A stretch of 64,000 bases of DNA from NCBI GenBank assembly GCA_963921825.1, contig OY997595.1:69285879-69349878 (forward strand). Direction: 5' to 3'. The DNA is from Erodium maritimum (lineage: Eukaryota; Streptophyta; Magnoliopsida; Geraniales; Geraniaceae). A program made the position numbers and the translations under genes. Shown here piece after piece: positions 54,206 through 64,000 of the stretch (positions are counted from its first letter, which is position 1; each line of letters begins with the position of its first letter). The notes under the pieces were generated by a model. That model saw only the letters and a program-made list of their open reading frames with translations. It was not told the DNA's origin and made no database searches.

Positions 54206-55877
54206 TGTTGGGTCTCGAGGTAGGGTTGGAGATGAACCAACTCGCAGCGGAAAATCAAGGAAAACCAAGAGACGATTAAAACCACGAAACAACTAACAAA
54301 GAATGGATTCACAATAGAAAAATTCAGCACTTTTTCTTACCAAAACAAGAACACCGGTTAACAAATGATTGACTTGAGTCTCCAAGACGCCTACGTATCC
54401 ACATGGGAATCAAAGCCACGTAGTTCTTCTCTTTGAGGACTCAAGAACACAAAAATGGAGGTGGAAACTAGCCAAACCCGAAATGGTAGGAGGAGGGAGA
54501 AAAAAGAGTTGATTTCCATTTGTGTCTTGTGTTTGTTATGTTGAAAAAAGATGACTTAAACATAACAAACCTCATACTTGTCCAACTAAAGGCATGAGAC
54601 AAGCATGGTGACAAGTAATGTGTAAATAGGATAAAGTATGGCAAGACAAGATTGGGTTAGGTGGTGAATCACCACCACCTTAATCCTTGTCTTGCTTACT
54701 TAGTACTAATTAATCAAGACTTGATTACTTAGTTCCACGGGTCTTGGTTGCATGGGCCTCTTGGAACATGGCCCGTGACCATTTCAAACGAGGTCTCGTG
54801 ATTCGCTCATCGCCTCCAAGCCTTCCATACCGGAAATGTCCAACATTATCCGACGCGATCAATCCAAGACTCCAAGCCTTGTCTCGATCCGTAAAGTCCT
54901 ATTCAATTACGGGCACATGACTTAAAACCCAGTTTTGGTCATCTCCCGAGACAACTCCCTTTTGGCCATTCTCCATAAATGTGTCAATGAGTTTCATCCT
55001 CCGGTGTGACCCTTAGGTTTATGCATGTCAATAGATCAACGTAAAATCCCATTTTACTTGATCCTATTTAAGTGGCAACTAACGAGACTTTAGTATTGTG
55101 TGACACTGCATAACGAATCGACCCTGCCGATTCTAACCTTTGCGTCGTCCCTGTCATTATCCTTTTATCTCCGATATCCTAATTGAGATAAGGCATAGAG
55201 CCGACATCCTTATTATTCTCAATCACTGTTCCTTGATATGTGAGATGACTGAATATATGATACCCAGTATCATGTGCATGGCCATGCTATTCTTTCAATC
55301 ACTCTCGATCAAGCGGCCGAGAACCGATATCTTTTACCTCAGTATGAGGGATAAATCCCTTAGCCGTCTTTCATGTCACTCATGTAGCCCATCCCTAAGC
55401 CAATCTTGGCCGTTATGGAAGCCCTGTTACGGACAACGTTAGGCTCAGGTCAAACTCAGTTGTTGACTACATAGCGATCACAAAGACTCCTTGGTCTAAG
55501 GATACATGACAAGCTACGACAATGAATATGTTCATGACTTGATCTATGGCACATATTCATGTCGGGTCGTCCAATATCATGTCCCACATGATATCTATGA
55601 TCAGACTCCGGAATCCCATTCCAATGACTAACAGAACGTAAGCCATAAAGAGCCATCTTTCAAACTAGTCGCTTCTAGTGAAGCTTTGTTGACTAGGGAC
55701 CCATCGAGTGTGATCTATCTCAATCTATGGTTCTATTCGCATGGTGGGCATAAATCAGAGCACACATCGATATATTACTCCAACACATAATTAATATAAA
55801 GCCGCTTTAATTTTATTGCTAACGATGATATATACATTTGGACATTTAGGATTGAACTACGGGCACTAAGACTAACA
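54206..55877 (-). repeat. 3' LTR of the 1.67-kb-LTR copia
   Basis: 1672 bp. It pairs with 60948-62621 (1674 bp), with scattered substitutions and small indels. It contains short shadow frames only. Confidence 0.9.
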
Positions 55878-55892
55878 ATCTCCCACTTGCCC
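55878..55892 (-). promoter_or_regulatory. Polypurine tract
   Basis: The minus strand reads GGGCAAGTGGGAGAT directly before the 3' LTR start. Confidence 0.85.
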
Positions 55893-56330
55893 TAGTTCCA
55901 ATCTAAACTCCAATATGTCCCCATCGACTTTACATGTCTAACATGTTCAGGCAGCGACACTGCCTTAGTCAAAGGGTTGACTATATTATCATATGTTGCA
56001 ATATAGGTTATCTTCACTTCAGTATTTCTATGATGAGGTGGATACGCCGCAATACATGTTTGGATTTGTTATGCGATCTGGGCTTATAGCTTGCGCAATG
56101 GCCCTTGTGTTGTCGCAAAATGGATTCACCGGGCTGGATGGGTTTTTAATTACACCCAACCCTACCGTGAATTTCCAAATCCACTTAGCCTCCTTAGCTG
56201 CCTCTGCAGCATCCATGTACTTGGCCTCTATCGTAGATTCGACAATGGTATCTTTCTTTACGCTCTCCCAGCTAAAGCTCCGTCATTCAGCGTAAACACA
56301 TATCCTGTCTGACTTCTAACGTCATCTGGA
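55893..56330 (-). pseudogene. Copia RNase H remnant
   Basis: The minus-strand frame 56216-56028 reads MDAAEAAKEAKWIWKF and PVNPFCDNTRAIAQA, the second half of RNase H with its CDN motif. The first half (56330-56220) is in other frames. It is not functional. Confidence 0.75.
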
Positions 56331-56478
56331 TTTGTCTTGGAAAACTAGCGTCTACTCATCCTTCGACGACTAAATCATCATCATTCCCCCGGGTTAGACT
56401 GATGTCTACTGGTACAACATAAGGCTTACGAGACGTACGTTCTCGTACATGTCATGGCATATACGATCGATCCCGGCC

Positions 56479-57437
56479 CTAGACGCATGGGATTCGCATC
56501 ATCCTTTTCAGCTCATCAGGTGTCTTAGGACACTGAGCCTTGCTGAGATGAATGCCATGACTAGTGGGTAAGAGTCCTTTCTTTGAATCGAGCATTGAGA
56601 ACCTACTCAATGCCTTGTTCACATAGGTTCCCTGACTTAAATCCAAGACCCTCTTGGAGCGATCTCTACATATCTTAATCCCTAAGATATAAGAAGCATC
56701 ACCTAAGTCCTTTATTGAAAAACACTTCCTCAACCAAGCTTTAGTCTCGTGCAAGGTTGGGATGTCGTTTTCAATGAGAAGCAGGTAGGTAATCTTGCTC
56801 CCACTAGCCTTCTTATAAACGCAAGATTCATCCTCGTTCTTGATTAAGCTATATCCAATTACAACTTCATCAAAACAAAGGATCCAACTCCGAGAAGTTC
56901 GTTTCAATCCATAAATGAATTTCAACAACTTATAAATCTTTCCCTTATTCTTCGGATCGTCAAAACCTTTTGGCCGAGACATACAAACGTACTCAGTCAA
57001 ATTTCATTTAGAAAAGCGGTTTTGACATCCACTTGCCATATCTTGTAATTATGATACGCAGTTATGTCAAGAAGAATTTGGATCGATTTTGACCATAGCC
57101 ACTAGGGAGAAGGTTTCCTCATAGTCAATCCATTGGATCTGTCTATAACCTTTCGCCACCAGTTGAGCTTTGTAGGTCAGAAGGTTGCCGTCCATGTCCA
57201 TCTTCACCTTGAAGATCCATTTGCATCCGATGGTCCTCACACCATTGATGGGATCAACCGGTTCCCAGCTCGGTTGTCCGACATAGATTGCATTTCCTCC
57301 CTCATGGCTCCCAGCCATAACTCGGAGTCGGGCCCATCCACGACTTCCTGAAAGGTGGCCGGATCATCGTGATCCACCATGACTTCATTGTCACCTCCGG
57401 ATACCATATCTTGGAGGTGGAAGATTGATCCTTTCAA
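56479..57437 (-). pseudogene. Copia reverse transcriptase remnant
   Basis: Two main pieces: 57437-57067 (VDGPDSELWLGAMREEMQSM, IGCKWIFKVKMDMDGN, YEETFSLVAMV) and 57000-56479 (VCMSRPKGFDDPKNKG, YGLKRTSRSW, LIENDIPTLHE where the YVDD active site is lost, YILGIKICRDRSKRVLDLSQ). Frames break near 57050, and the catalytic loop is mutated. Confidence 0.8.
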
Positions 57438-57482
57438 ATCGCCTTGGACCTTCCGGAATTGTAACAGGAATTGGTTCTTACT

Positions 57483-58762
57483 CTACGACAATCTCTGGCT
57501 CCTTTCTACTGGGTTGTCAATTGGTTTAGACAGATCTGTACCATCCTGAATTACTTCGAGATGCACAGTCCTCCCAATGGCGTCTTTGGAAACAACACTC
57601 ATTTTCCATAAAGACCACACCCCAAGCGACGAACACCATGTTCTCACTGGGATTGTAGAAGTAGTATCCATTTGTTGCTTTGGGATACCACACGAAGGTG
57701 TATATCTCAGATCTTGGTTCGAGCTTAGTCGAAACCAAATGTTTCACATAAGCCTCGCAACTACAAATATTTAGGAAGGACAAAGCGGGCATCATCTCGT
57801 ACCATTTTTAAAATGGTGTCCCTTCCACACCCTTCGTCGAAACCCGATTCACTATGAATGCGGTCGTCTCTAGAGCATAACCCCAAAAAGAGATTGAGAG
57901 ATCAGTCCAACTAATCATGGAACAGACCATTGTCTAACAATGTCTGATTTCTCCGTTTGGCTACACCTTTCAACTACAATGTCCTAGGAGGAGTCCATTC
58001 CAAAATGATCTCATTCTCTTTTAGATGATCTAATAACTTCGTGGTCAAGTATTTTCCACCTCGATCCAATCGAATTGCCTTAATACCTTTGTCGAGATGG
58101 TTTTCTACTTTAGTCTTGAACTCTTTGAATTTATCAAAAGTTTCAGACTTATGTCTCACCGAATAGACATAACCATATTTACTGTAATCACCAGTAAATG
58201 TGATAAAGTAGTTAAAACCCCTCCTGGCAAGTAAACTTATTGGTCTACACACATTCGAGTGTATCAGCCCCAATAATTCACCCGCCCTTTCATCGCGATC
58301 GATAAAGGGCACTTTAGTCATTTTGCCCATCAAACAAACCTTGCACCTATCGATTGAATGGAATTCGATTGAAACTGAAAGCCCGCACTTCTGAAGTGCT
58401 GATAGGCGCTTCTTGTTTATGCGGCCCAAATGATAGTGCCATAACAGAGTTAGGTTTAAATCGTTGGATTTAGACCTCTTGGTATTAACGTAATATATAG
58501 AACTTGAGGCATTGTTACCCATATCTAATATGTACAATCCTCCAACCAAGTCAATACTAGTATAAAACATATCATTGCATAGAACATTGAAAACTCCATT
58601 TCCAATATTAACATTATATCCTTCCTTGTCAAACACGGATACAGATATAATATTCCTACTAAAAGTAGGTATGGAATATACATTATACAATACTAAGACA
58701 AGGCCACTTGGCAAAGCAAGACTCATGGATCCTACAGCAGTTGCCACAACTCTGAGGTCCAA
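57483..58762 (-). pseudogene. Copia GAG-pre-integrase and integrase
   Basis: The main frame 58762-57974 carries the protease tail, NLTLLWHYHLGRINKKRL and CKVCLMGKMTKVPF (zinc site), HSNVCRPISLLARRGFNYFI, IRLDRGGKYLT (catalytic Asp region) and LEWTPPRTL. The integrase end follows in another frame (57795-57526: FLNICSCEAYVKHLVSTK, GYYFYNPSENMVFVA). The Glu region near 57960-57890 is frameshifted. Confidence 0.82.
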
Positions 58763-58799
58763 TTCGTGATTTCCAAACCTCTCCTACTTTCAGCCACCA

Positions 58800-59390
58800 T
58801 ATATTAGTGCATGTGTGAGATTCAGTCCTGATATCTAATGCCCATGAATCCTTGGAAGTAGAGAGATGTAGCTCTATAGAGTTAATACCAGATGAAAGTA
58901 CGGTCACACCGCCCTTCCTTAGATCATCTAGGTTTCCTGATCAAGGCGCAGTCCTACTGCCCTTCTTCAGATCATCCAGGCTATTTGATGAAGGCGCAGT
59001 CCCACTGCCCTTCTTCAGATCAATCGTGAACTTCCTGTAATCCCGGTTCCAATGACCGGGCTGTTGGCAGTAGAAGCAGACATTCTCAGGTGTCTCATCT
59101 TCCTGCCAAGTGCGCATGGGCCCCGCCCTTGCCACTTCCAATTCCCTTGTTGACCATCAGAATATCCTTGGATCCCAGATCCCTAATATATTCTTCTCAG
59201 CAGTTAATGACACTTCATGTAACTCTGATATGGTCTTAGAGACAACCTTGTCAAGGACATATTCTTTGCGTTCAAACTCGAGGACTATCCTCAAAATTCT
59301 GTACCAGTCCAAATAGTTTGTCCCATTTAGCTTGACCATGTCAAGAATGGTTTTTAATGACAAACTATTAATGTTCGCTGAATTTTCCAT
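58800..59390 (-). pseudogene. Copia gag and zinc knuckle remnant
   Basis: The frame 59390-59157 is the gag start: MENSANINSLSLKTILDMVK, then LNGTNYLDWYRILRIVL. A separate frame gives ENVCFYCQQPGHWNRDY (59100-59040), a CCHC knuckle. Between them most of gag is deleted: about 60 bases replace the usual several hundred. A 60-bp tandem duplication (CTTCTTCAGATCATCC type, 58905-59025) lies after the knuckle. Confidence 0.8.
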
Positions 59391-60934
59391 TTGATCTACA
59401 ACAGATAAAATTCAATCAGTAAACTGAATAAGTTTTATGAAGATCAAGCTTAAACACCAACAATCGATTCTAAACCTTTAGAATCTGAAACCAAGATCCT
59501 TGATTCACTCGATTAAGCTGAACTAATGCTCACCACTTAATCGAGCTATGTAGGTAGGACTCCATCCAATCACATCCAATATGACTCTTGGCTAGGGTAT
59601 GTACTTATGTACACGGCTTACCCTATCTGTTACCCTAGCTCAACCTCAGGTTGAGAATCGTAGTCGGGTCCACCAATTTTCAACTATGGCCCGTCACTAT
59701 GTAGGTGTTCCGCTAATGCGCACGACACCCACATATGTCGTCCAAACCTACTACCCCGCTTTCCCATGGATGCTCCGCTAATGCGCACGACACCCATAGG
59801 ACAGGGAGGTAGTAAGGTGTTGATAATTGGGAGGTATCGGACATGACCCGTTTTTACTTGTCCGGTTGTGTTTAAAACTTTGACACATCCTAGATGCGAT
59901 GAGCACATCAACTACATTCCAAATGCAATGATGCCTCAAATTACATCCAATGTAATTCTTCCTTCGAAGCCGTCAACTACATCCAATGTAATGACGATTC
60001 TAAGAGCTCACACACAAGGATTAAAATTCCAATTTTATCTTTGCATGTGAGGTGATATGCTCGGTAAATAAAGTTAAGCATGCAATTCTAAAACACATAG
60101 AATTAATCATGCATAAACTAAACCAAGCATAAAGCGATAAATGTGCACATAATAGCCCCTTAAACTAACTCCCACTAGCTTCTTGAGCTCCACCGACTCC
60201 AAGCCGATGCCAACACCCGAAAAGCCACCAAATGACCTTTTCGCCCTTTCTTCGTCTTGAGTAAAATATTACAATTTAATACACGACTCGCAGGTCGGGA
60301 ATAAAAAAATATTACAAACAAGTGGTTCGACGACCACACCTTGAAAGAATAATTACACGCTAACTCTAACGGCTCGCAGGCCGTGAAAAACGATAAATAA
60401 TTAAATCGAGCTCGGGGCTATTATGTACACCATGTCAACATCACATCACACATCATGTTATCAAACAATCATGTTATCAAACATCATGTGATTTTCCGGT
60501 TTTATTTAATAGGCAAGTTTCGAATTTTTTTGATGCTCGGTTTATCGAAACCGTTCAAAAATGAAACTTTTGAACATTTGATCTTCGAGTTCGTCATGAC
60601 GGTTCCAAACTCGTCATACCTAACAAAACGGTTTAGCCTTGGCATATAAACCATCAAATGGTCATGCTTGGCCTAGCTCTGTCCAACGGAGCCCCGTTCG
60701 GTCCCGGTTTCGGCTCCCCAAGAGTCCTGCTCCCGAGACCCGAAAAATAAAAAAAAAAATCAAAATTTCCAGATTTGAAATAATTTTCAAAAATTCATTT
60801 TACATGCATTAAATCCATAAACAAGAATTTAAAATCAAACAATTTAGCAAAACAACATGCCAAAAACGAAACTTTCAAGCAAAATCGAAACTTTGAAGTT
60901 TGAACACCGTCTTGTTAATCCCGAAGGTAGCACG
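59391..60934. other. Long copia leader between gag and 5' LTR
   Basis: About 1.5 kb without a supported frame. It contains a 23-bp direct repeat (TCCGCTAATGCGCACGACAC at 59709 and 59774) and repeated TACATCCAATGTAAT motifs (59943-59995). Long untranslated leaders occur in some copia lineages. Confidence 0.6.
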
Positions 60935-60947
60935 GTTTTGATACCAC
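60935..60947 (-). promoter_or_regulatory. Primer-binding site, altered
   Basis: The minus strand reads GTGGTATCAAAACC next to the 5' LTR: the initiator-Met tRNA core TGGTATCA with a changed 3' part. Confidence 0.75.
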
Positions 60948-62621
60948 TGTTGGGTCTCGAGGTAGGGTTGGAGATGAACCAACTCGCAGCGGAAAATCAA
61001 GGAAAACCAAGAGACGATGAAAACCATGAAACAACTAACAAAGAATGGATTCACAAGAGAAAAATTCAGCACTATTTCTTACCAAAACAAGAACACCGGT
61101 TAACGAATGATTGGCTTGAGTCTCCAAGACGCCTACGTATCCACATGGGAATCAAAGCCACGTTGTTCTTCTCTTTGAGGACTCAAGAACACAAAAAATG
61201 GAGGTGGAAACTAGCCAAACCCGAAATGGTAGGAGGAGGGAGAGAAAAAAGTTGATTCCCATTTGTGTCTTGTGTTTGTTATGTTGAAAAAAGATGACTT
61301 AAACATAACAAACCCCATACTTGTCCAACTAAAGGCATGGGACAAGGATGGTGACAAGTAAGGTGTAAATAGGACAAAGTATGGCAAGACAAGATTGAGT
61401 TAGGTGGTGAATCACCAACACCTTAATCCTTGTCTTGCTTACTTAGTACTAATTAATCAAGACTTGATTAATTAGTTCCATGGGCCTTTCATGGGCCTCT
61501 TGGAACATGGCCCGTGGCCATTTCCAACGAGGTCCCGTGATTCGCTCATCGCCTCCAAGCCTTCCATACCGGAAATGTCCAACATTATCTGACGCGATCA
61601 ATCCCAAGACTCCAAGCCTTGTCTCGATCCGTAAAGTCCTATTCACTTACGGACACATGACCCAAAACCCAGTTTTGGTCATCTCCCGAGACAACTCCCT
61701 TTTGGCCATTCTCCATAAATGTGTCAATGAGTTTCATCCTCCGGTGTGACCCTTAGGTTTATGCATGTCAATAGATCAACGTAAAATCCCATTTTACTTG
61801 ATCCTATTTAAGTGGCAACTAACGAGACTTTAGTATTGCCTGACACTGCATAACGAATCGACCATGCCGATTCTAAACTTTGCGTCGTCCCTGTCATTAT
61901 CCTTTTATCTCCGATATCCTGATTGAGATAAGGCATAGAGCCGTCATCCTTATTATTCTCAATCACTGTTCCTTGATATGTGAGATGACTGAAGATATGA
62001 TACCCAGTATCATGTGCATGGCCATACTATTCTTTCAGTCACTCTCGATCAAGCGGCCGAGAACCGATATCTTTCCCATACCTCAGTATGAGGGATAAAT
62101 CCCTTAGCCGTCTTTCGTGTCACTCATGTAGCCCGTCCCCAAGCCAATCCTGGCTGTTATGGAAGCCCTGTTACGGACAAGGTTAGGCTCAGGTCAAACT
62201 CATTTGTTGACTACATAGCGATCACAAAGACTCCTTGGTCTAAGGATACATGACAAGCTACAACAATGAATATGTTCATGACTTGATCTATGGCACATAT
62301 TCATATCGGGTCGTCCAATATCATGTCCCACATGATATCTATGATCAGACTCCGGAATCCCATTCCAATGACTAACAGAACGTAAGCCATAAAGAGCCAT
62401 CTTTCATACTAGTCGCTTCTAGTGAAGCTTTGTTGACTAGTGACCCACCGAATGTGATCTATCTCAATCTATGGTTCTATTTGCATGGTGGGCATAGATC
62501 AGAGCACACATCGATATATTACTCCAACACATAAGTAATATAAAGCCGCTTTAATTCTATTGCTAACGATGATATATACATTTGGACATTTAGGATTGAA
62601 CTACGGGCACTAAGACTAACA
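60948..62621 (-). repeat. 5' LTR of the 1.67-kb-LTR copia
   Basis: 1674 bp, partner of 54206-55877. Confidence 0.9.
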
Positions 62622-62795
62622 TCATTCCCACCACCGTGACCGCTCTGGCGTCTCTTCTGTTCACCCCTCGCTCCGTACTCGATTGCACCGTCGTAGCTTC
62701 CACCGTAAATTCACAGGCTCTTCCATTTTCTATAGATGATTTTCCATGGAGTTGAGGGCGATTTTTCCTCAAATATACCCACGTTAACTCGGCGT

Positions 62796-62995
62796 TCTTT
62801 CTGCCACAATTAATGGTCGGGAATCAAGAGTATTAGAAACGCTCACCAAAGCAATAAATTTGGAGAAGCTAAAAAGGGAGAGGAAGCGAAACAAAGAGAG
62901 TTATGCGTTGAGGCAATTCGCGCAGAAAGAATTTCCACGTTGGCGTTTATCTTCCTATTATAGTCTTAAGAAAGATAGTCTTAAGGATTTCTGGC
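62796..62995 (+). other. Exon-like open stretch, unidentified
   Basis: The frame after TAA at about 62793 runs about 68 codons: ATINGRESRVLETLTKAINL, then EKLKRERKRNKESYALRQFA and KEFPRWRLSSYY, entering the SINE-like head at 62990 and stopping at 63003. It is strongly charged and basic, with no ATG in frame. It could be an exon remnant interrupted by a SINE. I do not recognise a family. Confidence 0.35.
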
Positions 62996-63165
62996 GTAGT
63001 TGATGGAAAAGGCATTTTTTTTCATTCAATGATACCGAGTTTTGAATCTCGGTGAATGCTTATTTTTATTTTCTATCCCAAAATAGAATTAGGTGACAAG
63101 GATTCGATCTCGGGTCTTTGGATAAGAAAATGAAAGACCCTACCAGTAGAGCATTTGTAGTATCA
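62990..63165. repeat. Head-to-head pair of SINE-like sequences
   Basis: Plus strand: CTGGCGTAGTTGATGG (A-box-like) then GAGTTTTGAATCTCGG (B-box-like) at 62991-63052. Minus strand: AATGCTCTACTGGTAGGGTC then GACCCGAGATCGAATCCTTG, 63153 down to 63096. The same arrangement is at 9748-9975. Confidence 0.55.
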
Positions 63166-63350
63166 ATTATATTTATAACTATACGTTTAATTATTGATGA
63201 AAATTAATACTTGTAATCCTTTTCCGTGATTGGAATTTTTGTAATTTGGATTAGAGAAAATGGTTGCCACCCCATTAGCTAAATTTATTTTTGGTGATAC
63301 AAATTGAATGTATTATAACTTTGTATTTATACCTTTGTTTTTATGGTCTT
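63166..63350. repeat. Host-like module shared with 17410-17450 and 18583-18710
   Basis: It reads through the site where the segment 17458-18580 is inserted in the other copy, giving an empty-site comparison. Confidence 0.55.
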
Positions 63351-63354
63351 GCAG

Positions 63355-63501
63355 GCACGGTTTCAGGAATCGGATCTCATGCAAGAAGGAAAAGTGGCAC
63401 CAAGCTTTAAGCGAGTTAAGCAACCGCTTAAGGTCTTAGATCAAACTAAAAAAAATCCAATATTGAATATAGATTTTTATGATCAGAGTAAAAAAATGTG
63501 A
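63355..63501 (+). other. Exon-like stretch of 49 codons ending in TGA
   Basis: Follows a TTTATGGTCTTGCAG acceptor-like sequence. It reads ARFQESDLMQEGKVAPSFKR, then VKQPLKVLDQTKK and ends DFYDQSKKM before TGA. Its FKRVKQPLKV segment has an inverted, diverged partner at 5885-5925. It may be a terminal exon or a remnant. The protein is unknown. Confidence 0.4.
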
Positions 63502-63587
63502 ACCAAACGTATGAGAAATCCAATAAGTGTTGATTTGATATTTTCTAGTTCTTTGATACTTTATAAATAAAGTTTTTAGACATTCAA

Positions 63588-63619
<32 letters not shown>

Positions 63620-64000
63620 CTAAAGACGAGTCTTCAAAAATATCAGTGTTGTCTTATTAGAAGAGAAACATGACATATATTAATAACTTGTGCTGCAATG
63701 TCCTGGCTTTGTACTAAAATGTTTAGTGAAAAATAGGATCATCTATCGAAGAATAATCTATGGAATTAATGGACTAGAAGCAAAGTCTCGTTGGGTTTAA
63801 CAGTATTGAAACTCGGGGGTACTAATATACACTACAAACTGTAAAAGTTGTGTAAGAAATCAGACTAACTTGACTAAAATACAAGTCACAATAAAAAGAA
63901 ACCTTTCCAAAATTAATTCAATAAGAATATGTATTACGAAACTTTCATTTCGTGATTAAAGAAGAAAAATACTAGAGTTTGACTTTATACACCTATCACA
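63502..64000. other. AT-rich end of window with a TA microsatellite
   Basis: (TA)n runs from 63593 to 63619. No gene or element is seen in the rest. Confidence 0.6.

Larger units (their letters stand above)
54206..62621 (-). mobile_element. Ty1/copia element with 1.67-kb LTRs, degenerate inside
   Basis: LTRs are 54206-55877 and 60948-62621. Each begins TGTTGGGTCTCGAGG on the plus strand and ends CTAACA, and they are closely similar along their length. The flanks CCATT (54201-54205) and TCATT (62622-62626) match at four of five bases. The minus-strand primer site is TGGTATCAAAACC, and GGGCAAGTGGGAGAT is the polypurine tract. The internal gag-pol is fragmented. Confidence 0.9.

Noticed and set aside
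55140-55442. Repeated frame in both copies of the 1.67-kb LTR (also 61880-62098)
   Set aside because: Present only because the LTR is duplicated; the two copies differ in stop position and no domain is visible.

Overview
This window is nuclear DNA from a flowering plant, very probably a eudicot. The evidence is the mix of element types: L1-type LINEs whose ORF1 carries an RRM and whose ORF2 can end in RNase H, Ty1/copia and chromodomain Ty3/gypsy elements primed by initiator-Met tRNA, and a MuDR-type transposase with a SWIM finger. There are also intron-like AT-rich spacers and a beta-tubulin-like exon. I see no intact protein-coding host gene. Almost everything recognisable is transposable-element sequence, much of it nested two or three deep, with exon-like host remnants between.

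Layout: 1-286 foldback repeat; 361-5722 LINE with ORF1, endonuclease, RT and zinc-finger region, 17-bp target duplication; 5956-7610 minus-strand LINE derivative with only an ORF1; 7900-8618 hAT-like non-autonomous element; 8627-9988 host-like sequence with two exon-like segments and tRNA-derived SINE-like heads; 9989-17400 long-TIR MULE-type element containing a complete but broken chromovirus (10675-16410); 17458-18580 GC-rich retroinserted segment; 18947-26237 rearranged minus-strand copia cluster holding a foldback MITE and a truncated LINE; 26326-30863 second LINE with RNase H; 31262-31629 foldback MITE; 32010-32128 terminal-exon-like fragment; 32221-45807 copia element containing two nested solo LTRs (34018-40084 with 34536-37326 inside) and a foldback in its 3' LTR (44031-45632); 46575-49685 MuDR-type transposase pseudogene split by another foldback (47114-48427); 50574-50650 beta-tubulin-like exon; 50900-53160 5'-truncated copia; 54206-62621 copia with 1.67-kb LTRs; 62622-64000 host-like sequence with exon-like pieces and SINE-like heads.

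No operons or functional pathway are visible. The logic is that of serial insertion, and target-site duplications give the order. The most notable pattern is a set of five foldback or long-TIR elements (298 bp to 7.4 kb). Their ends begin GGGWAAA or a one-base variant; four of the five have a recognisable 9-bp target duplication, and one of them has struck a MuDR-type transposase gene. I found no new enzymatic or defence system. All boundaries were read by eye; copy ages, family names and host gene identities would need alignment and database searches I could not run.
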